Assembly (NCBI GenBank): GCA_023390395.1
Contig: JAEWCY010000284.1
Span: 1-21,323, forward strand
Origin: Pseudomonadota bacterium
GTDB taxonomy: Bacteria > Desulfobacterota > Desulfovibrionia > Desulfovibrionales > Desulfovibrionaceae
Length of the DNA stretch: 21,323 bases
Reading direction: 5' to 3'
The translations under genes and the position numbers were made by a program. The notes below the pieces were generated by a model. The model saw only the letters and a list, made by a program, of their open reading frames with translations. It was not told the origin of the DNA and searched no databases. Each line of letters opens with the position of its first letter. Position 1 is the stretch's first letter. This document shows, piece after piece, positions 15,239 through 21,323 of this stretch.

Positions 15239-16002
15239 CGCCCGGGGCGGCCCTTCGCATCGAGGGCCTGGGCAAGGGATTTTCCCTGTCCGGCCGACGC
15301 ATCGAGGTCCTTGACGACGTGGACCTCGCGGTGGGGCACAACGAATTCGTCTGCGTGGTCGGGCCGTCGGGCTGCGGCAAGTCCACCATGCTGCGCATCG
15401 CCGCCGGGCTGGAGACGGCCTGCGCCGGCCGGGTCGTCATCCACGGCCGGCCCATGCGCGCCCCAAGGCCCGAGGTGGGCATGGTGTTCCAGGAATATTC
15501 GCTGCTGCCCTGGCGCACGGTGCTCGAAAACGTCGCCCTGGGCCCGGAATTCGCCGGCCTGGGCAGGGCCGGCCGCCTGGAGCGCGCCCGGGAGCACCTG
15601 CGCCTGGTCGGGCTGGAGGACTTCGCCGCCGCCATGCCCCACGAACTCTCCGGCGGCATGCGCCAGCGCGTGGCCATCGCCCGGGCCCTGTGCAACCGGC
15701 CCCAGGCCCTGCTCATGGACGAGCCCTTCGGGGCGCTGGACGCCTACACCCGCATCCTGTTGCAAAAGGAGTTGCTCAAGGTCTGGGAGCGGCGGCGCAC
15801 GACCATCGTGTTCGTCACCCACTCTGTGGACGAGGCGGTCTGGCTGGGCGATCGGGTGGTGGTCATGTCCGCCCGGCCGGGCCGGGTGCTGGCCGACCTG
15901 GCGGTGCCGCTTCCCCGGCCGCGCGGCCGGGCCGATCCGGCCTTCGTGACCCTGGTCGCCCGGGTCCTGGAGATGCTCGAAGGCGAGGCGTCGCCGGCCT
16001 GA
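15217..16002 (+). CDS. ABC transporter ATP-binding protein (SsuB/TauB/NrtD-like)
   Basis: 261 aa. The ATG at 15217 has AAGGAAG at 15205-15211; a second ATG at 15235 forms an ATGA overlap with the permease stop but has no ribosome-binding site. Motifs are Walker A GPSGCGKST (49-57), Q-loop VFQEYSLLPW (90-99), signature LSGGMRQR (144-151), Walker B ALLMDEP (164-170), D-loop GALDAYTR (172-179) and switch histidine in FVTHSVDEA (199-207). It powers the importer formed with the permease and binding protein upstream. EYSLLPW after the Q-loop is typical of the nitrate/sulfonate/taurine subfamily. The gene ends 5 nt from the stop of the convergent AraC gene, with no room for a terminator. Confidence 0.95.
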   Translation: MEAAGQMTPGAALRIEGLGKGFSLSGRRIEVLDDVDLAVGHNEFVCVVGPSGCGKSTMLRIAAGLETACAGRVVIHGRPMRAPRPEVGMVFQEYSLLPWRTVLENVALGPEFAGLGRAGRLERAREHLRLVGLEDFAAAMPHELSGGMRQRVAIARALCNRPQALLMDEPFGALDAYTRILLQKELLKVWERRRTTIVFVTHSVDEAVWLGDRVVVMSARPGRVLADLAVPLPRPRGRADPAFVTLVARVLEMLEGEASPA

Positions 16003-16007
16003 CAAGC

Positions 16008-16934
16008 CTAGTCCGCCAGTTGCAGATGGCGAATCCGCTCCGCTTCCTCGCTGGGGCTCGCGCCGAAGAACCGCTTGAACTCCCGGCTGAACTGGGAGGT
16101 GCTGGCGTAGCCCACGGCGGCCGAGGCGGCCTTGGCCGAATGGCCGGCCTTGGCCATGAGCAGCCGGGCTTTGTGGAGCCGGATGCTCTTGATGTACTGG
16201 ATGGGCGTGCTCGAGGTCACGGTCTTGAAGTGCTGGAAGAAGGCGGACACGCTCATGCCGGCCGTGCCGGCCAAGCCCTCCACGTCCAGGGGGGTGGCGT
16301 ATTCGGCGTGGATGCGCTGGAGCGCCCGGGCGATGTGCCCGAAATTGCCGGTGACGCCGGCGAAGGCCCGCAGCGAAAGGCCCTGGTCGCTCTGGAGCAC
16401 GCGGTAGAGGATTTCGCGCACCAGCTGGCGACCGAGGATCCGGCTGTCCTGCCGGGAACCCAGGCAGGTCAGCAGCCGCAGGGCGGCGTCGTGGAGCTCG
16501 TGGGGCAACCGGCTCGAACACACGGCGCTCACCGGGGGAATGCCCGGTCCGCCCGGGTGCATGTCCATCATGAGTTCGCTTAAGCCCACCGTGTCCACGG
16601 CGACCTTGAGCGCCAGGAAGGGCTCGCGCGGCGTGGCCAGGGCGATCTCGCACTCGAAGGGAATGGGCACCGACAGCACCAGGTAGTGGTCGCGGTCGTA
16701 GATGTGCACCGCGTTGCCCACGTAGCCTATCTTGCGGCCCTGGGCCACGATGACCACGCTCGGCGTGTAGACCACGGGCCGGCGGGGCTGGGAATGGCTG
16801 GCCCGCATGACGAACACCCCCGGGACCGGCGTCTCCAGGACGCCCTCCTGGGGAGCCAGGTCCGCGATCATCTCCGCCATCCGCCGGTCTTCGGGCTCGT
16901 ACCCGCGCACTTCCAGACTTGCCGCGTTCGCCAT
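16008..16934 (-). CDS. AraC-family transcriptional regulator with AraC_N domain (YqhC-like layout)
   Basis: 308 aa from the ATG at 16932-16934, chosen because GGAGG at 16940-16944 lies 5 nt upstream; the longer open frame upstream lacks support. Residues 25-190 match the AraC_N type ligand-binding domain (TPSVVIVAQGRKIGYVGN at 57-74, HYLVLSVPIPFECEI at 83-97). Residues 205-300 hold two helix-turn-helix units, DVEGLAGTAGMSVSAFFQHFK (217-237) and AAVGYASTSQFSREFKRFFG (272-291). Some AraC_N regulators, such as E. coli YqhC, respond to aldehydes, which fits the divergently transcribed PaoABC-like oxidoreductase. It lies between the yjiM-ABC operon and that enzyme. Candidate binding sites occur on both sides. 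The ligand is inferred, not shown. Confidence 0.9.
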   Translation of the reverse strand: MANAASLEVRGYEPEDRRMAEMIADLAPQEGVLETPVPGVFVMRASHSQPRRPVVYTPSVVIVAQGRKIGYVGNAVHIYDRDHYLVLSVPIPFECEIALATPREPFLALKVAVDTVGLSELMMDMHPGGPGIPPVSAVCSSRLPHELHDAALRLLTCLGSRQDSRILGRQLVREILYRVLQSDQGLSLRAFAGVTGNFGHIARALQRIHAEYATPLDVEGLAGTAGMSVSAFFQHFKTVTSSTPIQYIKSIRLHKARLLMAKAGHSAKAASAAVGYASTSQFSREFKRFFGASPSEEAERIRHLQLAD

Positions 16935-16955
16935 GTCGTCCTCCGTCCCGCGTTC

Positions 16956-16974
16956 GCCTCGCCAGGCATGGGCC
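16956..16974 (+). promoter_or_regulatory. 19-bp element shared with the yjiM leader (copy 2)
   Basis: Matches GYCTCGCCAGGCATRRGCC with the same 12-bp core (16958-16969) as the copy at 11898-11916. It lies 22-40 nt upstream of the AraC start codon. Relative to the gene it is inverted compared with the yjiM copy, which argues for a DNA site rather than an RNA element. Confidence 0.5.
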
Positions 16975-17126
16975 GGGCTGGAGCCAGCGCGCAGGATTTC
17001 GGAGAAATAGGCAATCCAGACAAAAATGCAACCCCGCGCCCGGATCCGCCTCCACCGACAACCCCCACCATAACCGGGCCTACCGCCAAACAATCCATCG
17101 AGCGGGCCGCTCCGGAAAGCCGCACG

Positions 17127-17160
17127 CCGGAGGATTCGGCATATCTTCCGGAGAATCCGG
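17127..17160 (+). promoter_or_regulatory. 21-bp-spaced direct repeat, candidate AraC-type binding site
   Basis: CCGGAGGATTCGG (17127-17139) and CCGGAGAATCCGG (17148-17160) agree at 11 of 13 positions and start 21 bp apart, two helical turns on the same face. The second copy ends about where the -35 of a promoter with -10 at 17186-17191 would lie, the usual place for an AraC-family activator. Confidence 0.5.
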
Positions 17161-17240
17161 CTCTCCCGTCGGGCCGCAAATCGCGTATTCCCCTGCAAGC
17201 GTGACCGGGTCGTCCCGGCCCCGCCCGTGGAAACCGCAAC

Positions 17241-17256
17241 GCCTGGCGCGCCAGGC
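17241..17256. repeat. 16-bp perfect palindrome before the hydroxylase operon
   Basis: GCCTGGCGCGCCAGGC is fully self-complementary and ends 17 nt before the ATG at 17274, immediately upstream of the weak Shine-Dalgarno (AAGGCG, 17261-17266). It could be an operator or an RNA hairpin affecting translation. Confidence 0.5.
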
Positions 17257-17273
17257 CCACAAGGCGAATCGCC

Positions 17274-17900
17274 ATGCCAGAACACGATCCCGAAACCCTT
17301 CGCCCAAGCGGCATGACCCGGCGGCAGTTCATCAAGAGCGTCATCGCCGCCGGCGTGGTCACCTGCTCCGGGGCGCTCTTCCCCGGCCCGGCCGGAGCGG
17401 CCCCGGCCGGCCCCCCCGGCGCGGCGGAGCGACTCATCACCCTTCGCGTCAACGGCCGGGAGCGCCGGGTGGACGTGCTGCCCCACGAGACCCTGGCCCA
17501 GACCCTGCGCTACAAATTGGGCCTGACCAGCGTGAAGATCGGCTGCGACCGGGCCGAATGCGGCTCCTGCACCGTGCTCGTGGACGACGTGCCCCGCTAT
17601 TCCTGCTCCACGCTGACCCACAGCGTGCGCAACGCGTCGATCCTCACCGTCGAGGGACTGGCCAGGCCGGACGGCGGCCTGCACCCCCTGCAGCAGGGCG
17701 TGCTCGACGCCCAGGGCTTCCAGTGCGGCTACTGCGCCCCGGGCTTCCTCATGGCCGCCCTGGGCTTTCTCAAGACCAACCCCGACCCCACCCGGGAGGA
17801 GCTGGCCCACGGCGTTTCGGGCAACCTGTGCCGCTGCCAGGACTACGACAAGATCCTCACCGCGCTCCTAAACGGAGCCGCCTCCATGAGGAAGGCCTAA
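17274..17900 (+). CDS. [2Fe-2S] subunit of a Tat-exported molybdenum hydroxylase (PaoA/IorA-like)
   Basis: 208 aa. A twin-arginine signal lies at residues 15-42: TRRQFIK followed by a hydrophobic stretch and a PAGAAPA cleavage region. The first [2Fe-2S] site is C91, C96, C99 and C111 (CDRAECGSC, plant-ferredoxin type). The second, all-helical, is C151, C154, C186 and C188 (CGYCAPGF and GNLCRCQ). It passes electrons from the molybdenum centre to the FAD subunit. Only this subunit carries an export signal, so the folded heterotrimer probably crosses the inner membrane with it, as described for PaoABC of E. coli. The start is the ATG at 17274, with a weak AAGG 9 nt upstream; Met14 has no better site. 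The next gene starts 3 nt after the stop. Confidence 0.92.
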   Translation: MPEHDPETLRPSGMTRRQFIKSVIAAGVVTCSGALFPGPAGAAPAGPPGAAERLITLRVNGRERRVDVLPHETLAQTLRYKLGLTSVKIGCDRAECGSCTVLVDDVPRYSCSTLTHSVRNASILTVEGLARPDGGLHPLQQGVLDAQGFQCGYCAPGFLMAALGFLKTNPDPTREELAHGVSGNLCRCQDYDKILTALLNGAASMRKA

Positions 17901-17903
17901 ACC

Positions 17904-20408
17904 ATGCCGCAACACGACGCGCCATTCACCCCCAGGCTCACCGGCCACGATTACGTGACGCCCGACCTGCGGGCCAAGCTCACGGGCACGGCCCGTTTCG
18001 CCGAGGACTTCCGGGCCGAGGGCATGCTCGCCTGCAAGCTCCTGACCAGCCCCATGCCCCACGCCAAGGTGACGCGGCTGGACACCCGGGCCGCCCTGGC
18101 CGTGCCCGGCGTGCGGGCCATCCTCACCGCCGAGGACCTGCCCGCCCCGGCCGATAGCGTCACGGACACCGGCGCGGTGATCCGGGCCAACAAATGGGCC
18201 GAGCCGGCGCTCACCATGGAGCCCCTCTACGCCGGCGAGCCCGTGCTGGCCGTGGCCGCCGAGTCCGAGGCCGCGGCGGCCGAGGCCATCGCCAAGATCG
18301 ACGTCGCCTTTTCCCCCCTGCCCTTCGTGACCGATCCCCTGGACAGCCTGCGCCCGGGCGGACCCGCCGCCCGGGGCGACGGCAACGTCTGGCTCCAGCC
18401 GCCGGCCGGTCCGGACGGCGCGCCGGCCATGGCGCAGGTGGGCCGGCTCTCCTGGACCGAGGCGGACTTCGCCGAGGCCGGCCCGCATCGGTTGCCGCTC
18501 GGCAAACCGTCCCGGGAATGGGCCTACGGCGACCTTGCGGCCGGCTTCGCCCAGGCCGCCCTGGTCCTCGACGAGACCTTCGTGACGCCAAACGTCAGCC
18601 ACCAGACCCTGGAGACCCGCTCCACCCTGGCCTACTGGCAAAACGGCAAGGTCTTCATCCACACCGGCACCCAGAGCACCATGCAGACCGTGCCGGCCAT
18701 CTCCCGCTGGCTCGGCGTCCCGCCGGAGCGGATCGTCTTCATCAGCGAATTCACGGGCGGCGGCTTCGGCAGCAAGGGCACGGCCGGCATCTCGCTGGTC
18801 ATCCCGGCCCTTTTGGCCAAAAAAGCCAACGCCCCGGTCATGATGCGCGTCGGCCGCGAGCTGGAGCAGGCCATCGGCCGGGCCAGGCCGAGCTGCATCG
18901 GCCGCCTGCGCGCCGGCTTCGCCGCCGACGGCCGGCTCGTCGCCCTCGACATGTACGTGGTCCAGGACAACGGCCCCTACGAGGAAAACAACGACGCCGT
19001 CATGTCCGGGCGCATCGTGTCCCTGCTCTACCAGCCCCAGGCCATGCGCTGGCGCGGCCTGTCCGTTTTGACCAACACTCCGACCCGCATGTACCAGACC
19101 GGCCCCGGCGGCGTGCAGGGCGTGATGCTCATGGACCAGGTGCTGGCCAAGGCGGCGAGGCGGCTCAAGCTCGACCAGGCGGCCATCCGCCGCGTCAACG
19201 CCCCGGCCGGCAAGGCCCCCTTCGGCCCCCCGGGGCCGGACGGCAAGCGGCCCCACGCCACCAGCGCCTTCGTCAAGGAAGCCCTGGACCAGGGCGCGGC
19301 GGCCTTCGGCTGGCAGGCGCGCCAGGCGCTTCCCCGGGACCTGGGGGGCGGCAGGCGCCGGGGGCTCGGCGTGGGGCTCGGCTGCTTCGTGGCCGGCACC
19401 ATCGGCTTCGACGGGCTGTTCGTCATCACGCCCGAAGGCCGGCTTCGCATCCACTGCGGCATCGGCAACCTGGGCACGGAATCGTTTTCCGACGTGCAAC
19501 GGGTGCTGGCCGACGCCATGGACGTGCCGTGGGAGGCCTGCGAGATCGTCTGGGGCGACACCGGCAAGCACCTGCCCTGGAGCTGCATCTCCGGCGGCAG
19601 CCAGACCATCCACGCCATGTCCCGGGCCGCCCTGGCGGCGAGCCTGGACGCGAAGCGAAAGCTCAGGGAGATCGCCGCAAAGACCTTGGGCGGCGCGCCC
19701 GAGGACTACGCCGTCGCCGGCGGCCGGGTGTCCCGCGCCTCGGACGGCCGGGGCCTCGACTTCGGCGAGGCGGCGCGCCGGGCCCTGGCCCTGGGCGGAG
19801 CCTACGACGGCCACGAGATCCCGGCCGGCCTCCACGCCCTGACCAAGGCCTCGGCCCAGGCCCTGGCCGGACAGGGCCTGCTCGCCGTGGCCAAGGACGC
19901 CTTCCCCCGCGACGGCCAGAGCTTCTCCTACGTGGCGGCCTTCGTCGAGGTGGAGGTGGACACGGCCACGGGCATGTACCGGGTGGTCGACTTCCACGCC
20001 GCGGCCGACTCGGGCGTGGTGGTCCATCCCCGGGCCTTCGGCGGCCAGGTGATCGGCCGGTCCATGCTCGGCCTCGGCCACGTCACCGGCCAGCGCTGGG
20101 TCTTCGACCGGCATTACGGCATGCCGCTCGCCAACCGCTTCTACCAGACCAAGCCGCCGACCATCCTCGAACTGCCGCGAAAGGCCGGCTGGTCGTCCGT
20201 GGGCATCCCGGACCCGGAAACGCCCATCGGCGCGCGCGGCATCGGCGAGCCGCCCACGGGCGCGGCCGCCGCGGCCCTGCTCAACGCCCTGTCCGACGCC
20301 CTGGGCGACGACCGCTTCCGGCGCGCCCCCATCCTGCCGGACATGATCCTGGCTTCCCTCGAACCCGACGCCAGGCCCCGGGACCACGGGCTTTCGGCCA
20401 ACGTCTAG
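17904..20408 (+). CDS. Molybdopterin-binding catalytic subunit, xanthine dehydrogenase family
   Basis: 834 aa, with GAGGAAGG 8 nt before the ATG. The N-terminal Ald_Xan_dh_C domain (about 20-145) begins with DLRAKLTGTARFAEDF. The Moco-binding region follows, with TGGGFGSKGT (284-293) and a C-terminal GARGIGEPP whose Glu (E782) is the catalytic base of this family. The segment TRMYQTGPGGVQGVM, where family members vary with substrate, lacks the CoxL-type AYRCSFR signature, so this is not CO dehydrogenase. No signal peptide is present. Enzymes of this family hydroxylate aldehydes or N-heterocycles using water. The subunit order here is Fe-S, Mo, FAD, whereas E. coli paoABC runs Fe-S, FAD, Mo. 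The substrate is unknown; an aldehyde is favoured by the AraC_N regulator and the FAD subunit type. Confidence 0.92.
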   Translation: MPQHDAPFTPRLTGHDYVTPDLRAKLTGTARFAEDFRAEGMLACKLLTSPMPHAKVTRLDTRAALAVPGVRAILTAEDLPAPADSVTDTGAVIRANKWAEPALTMEPLYAGEPVLAVAAESEAAAAEAIAKIDVAFSPLPFVTDPLDSLRPGGPAARGDGNVWLQPPAGPDGAPAMAQVGRLSWTEADFAEAGPHRLPLGKPSREWAYGDLAAGFAQAALVLDETFVTPNVSHQTLETRSTLAYWQNGKVFIHTGTQSTMQTVPAISRWLGVPPERIVFISEFTGGGFGSKGTAGISLVIPALLAKKANAPVMMRVGRELEQAIGRARPSCIGRLRAGFAADGRLVALDMYVVQDNGPYEENNDAVMSGRIVSLLYQPQAMRWRGLSVLTNTPTRMYQTGPGGVQGVMLMDQVLAKAARRLKLDQAAIRRVNAPAGKAPFGPPGPDGKRPHATSAFVKEALDQGAAAFGWQARQALPRDLGGGRRRGLGVGLGCFVAGTIGFDGLFVITPEGRLRIHCGIGNLGTESFSDVQRVLADAMDVPWEACEIVWGDTGKHLPWSCISGGSQTIHAMSRAALAASLDAKRKLREIAAKTLGGAPEDYAVAGGRVSRASDGRGLDFGEAARRALALGGAYDGHEIPAGLHALTKASAQALAGQGLLAVAKDAFPRDGQSFSYVAAFVEVEVDTATGMYRVVDFHAAADSGVVVHPRAFGGQVIGRSMLGLGHVTGQRWVFDRHYGMPLANRFYQTKPPTILELPRKAGWSSVGIPDPETPIGARGIGEPPTGAAAAALLNALSDALGDDRFRRAPILPDMILASLEPDARPRDHGLSANV

Positions 20409-20448
20409 AAATATCGCCGCCCGGGCATCCGGCGGCGGGAGAACGACC

Positions 20449-21323
20449 ATGGCGACCGTACGCGACAGCATGCAGCCCTTCGCCCTCTACCAGCCGGCGG
20501 ACGTGGAGGACGCCCTGGACCTGGCCCGACGCCTCGGGGCCGGGGCCTGGCTTTTGGCCGGCGGCCTCGACAGCCTGGAACGGTTCAAGGACGGCGTCAA
20601 AAGGCCCGAGGCGGTCGTCGACCTGTCCCGCATCGACGCCCTGCGGGGCGTGCGCGAGGACGGCGGCGACTTGGTGGTCGGGCCCATGACCACCCTGACC
20701 GAGGTGGCGCGCCACCCGGCCATCCGCCAGCGCTTCGGCCTGCTGGCCCAGGCGGCCGGCGAAGTGGCCTCGCCGCAGATCCGCAACCAGGGCACCCTCG
20801 GCGGCAACATCGGCCAGGACGCGCGCTGCTGGTACTACCGGGCCGGCTGGTCCTGCTACCGGGCCGGCGGCAACATCTGCTACGCCGATGCCCCGGAGGG
20901 CATGAACCGGGAGCACGCCATCCTCGGGGCCAGCCGCTGCGTGGCCGTTTCCCCGTCCGACACCGCCCCGGCCCTGGTGGCCCTGGAGGCCCGGCTGACG
21001 GTACGAAACGCCTCGGGCAAGCGGGAAGTGGCGGCCGAGGACTTCTTCGTCGGCCCGGAGACGGACGTCACGCGCCTGACCATCCTGCGCCCCGGCGACC
21101 TGGTGACCGAGATCCGCCTGCCCGCGGCCTGGGCCGGGGCGACGTTCTTCTTCGAAAAGGTCCGGGACAGGCCGGTGTGGGATTTCCCGCTGGCCAACAT
21201 CGCGGCCGCGTTGCGCATGACCGGCGACCGCATCGAACGGGCCCGGCTGGCGCTCGGGGCCGTGGCCGCCCGGCCCTGGCGGCCGCGCGCCGCCGAAGCC
21301 GCCGCCGTCGGGCGCACGAGGGC
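20449..21323 (+). CDS. FAD- and probable [4Fe-4S]-binding subunit of the molybdenum hydroxylase (PaoB-like, 3' partial)
   Basis: The frame is open from the ATG at 20449 (GGGAG 7 nt upstream) to the window edge, 291 codons without a stop. The FAD_binding_5 fold shows LLAGGLDSLERF (35-46) and IRNQGTLGGNIGQ (111-123), the two FAD-contact loops. An inserted segment has C127, C136, C144 and C164 between ARCWYYR and CVAVSPSDTAPALVAL. This four-Cys loop is the mark of the PaoB and 4-hydroxybenzoyl-CoA reductase beta type, which carry an extra [4Fe-4S] cluster beside FAD. It has no signal peptide and would be exported with the Tat-bearing subunit. A maturation chaperone (PaoD/XdhC type) would be expected further downstream, outside the window. 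Confidence 0.9.
   Translation, partial: MATVRDSMQPFALYQPADVEDALDLARRLGAGAWLLAGGLDSLERFKDGVKRPEAVVDLSRIDALRGVREDGGDLVVGPMTTLTEVARHPAIRQRFGLLAQAAGEVASPQIRNQGTLGGNIGQDARCWYYRAGWSCYRAGGNICYADAPEGMNREHAILGASRCVAVSPSDTAPALVALEARLTVRNASGKREVAAEDFFVGPETDVTRLTILRPGDLVTEIRLPAAWAGATFFFEKVRDRPVWDFPLANIAAALRMTGDRIERARLALGAVAARPWRPRAAEAAAVGRTR

Larger units (their letters stand above)
16935..17273. other. Divergent intergenic region between araC and the molybdenum hydroxylase genes
   Basis: 339 bp without a gene. It holds the AraC ribosome-binding site, the 19-bp element, a 21-bp-spaced direct repeat (17127-17160), a possible -10 TATTCC (17186-17191) with no good -35, and a 16-bp perfect palindrome (17241-17256) before the first hydroxylase gene. 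A minus-strand araC promoter could use TTGCAT (17026-17031), but its -10 is weak. No molybdenum-cofactor riboswitch was recognised. Confidence 0.7.

Noticed and set aside
16935..17273. Molybdenum-cofactor riboswitch upstream of the hydroxylase
   Set aside because: I could not place the conserved stem and receptor elements; only a palindrome and direct repeats are visible.
16008..17810. 600-residue version of the AraC regulator
   Set aside because: Residues beyond the ATG at 16934 lie opposite the [2Fe-2S] gene and intergenic DNA and show no domain; a good ribosome-binding site supports the 308-residue form.
17868..20471. 867-codon minus-strand frame opposite the molybdopterin subunit
   Set aside because: Antisense shadow; the plus strand carries all xanthine dehydrogenase family motifs.

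Overview
The window is about 21 kb of very GC-rich bacterial DNA. Its codons end mostly in G or C, and long spurious reading frames run opposite most real genes. The gene content fits a strictly anaerobic, sulfate-reducing member of the Desulfovibrionaceae (Desulfovibrio or Solidesulfovibrio type): an NfnAB electron-bifurcating transhydrogenase beside a malic enzyme, a C_GCAxxG_C_C redox protein, a double-cubane-cluster reductase and a Tat-exported molybdenum hydroxylase. The organism is an inference from gene content; no rRNA is present.

Layout. (1) 1-2941, plus strand: the end of nfnA, then nfnB and a short-type malic enzyme, closed by a strong bidirectional terminator. (2) 2988-7357, minus strand: a two-gene operon with a 1-nt overlap, an HD-domain protein followed by a GT39-like membrane glycosyltransferase with a very large periplasmic tail. 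(3) 7532-8535, plus strand: rplM-rpsI with a promoter and two terminator-like hairpins in series. (4) 8557-10452, plus strand: a C_GCAxxG_C_C protein and a radical SAM protein. (5) 10485-11663, minus strand: a Gly/His-rich protein with a C-terminal Cys motif, followed by a MarR regulator. Two matching palindromes flank their probable promoter. (6) 11843-16002, plus strand: a YjiM-family double-cubane reductase, then a periplasmic binding protein, permease and ATPase of a nitrate/sulfonate/taurine-type ABC importer. (7) 16008-16934, minus strand: an AraC-family regulator. (8) 17274 to the end, plus strand: the [2Fe-2S] (Tat signal), molybdopterin and FAD/[4Fe-4S] subunits of a PaoABC-like molybdenum hydroxylase, the last gene cut by the window edge.

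How the genes may work together. Nfn and malic enzyme form a plausible NADPH/NADH/ferredoxin balancing module for growth on C4 acids. Regions 6-8 look like one accessory metabolic locus: an importer, a low-potential reductase, a regulator and a periplasmic oxidoreductase. Two sequence observations tie it together. A 19-bp element, identical at 16 positions, lies in the leaders of both the reductase operon and the AraC gene. A 21-bp-spaced direct repeat, the geometry typical of AraC-family sites, lies upstream of the molybdenum hydroxylase. The substrates cannot be told from sequence. The ATPase activator that YjiM-type proteins need is not in the window.
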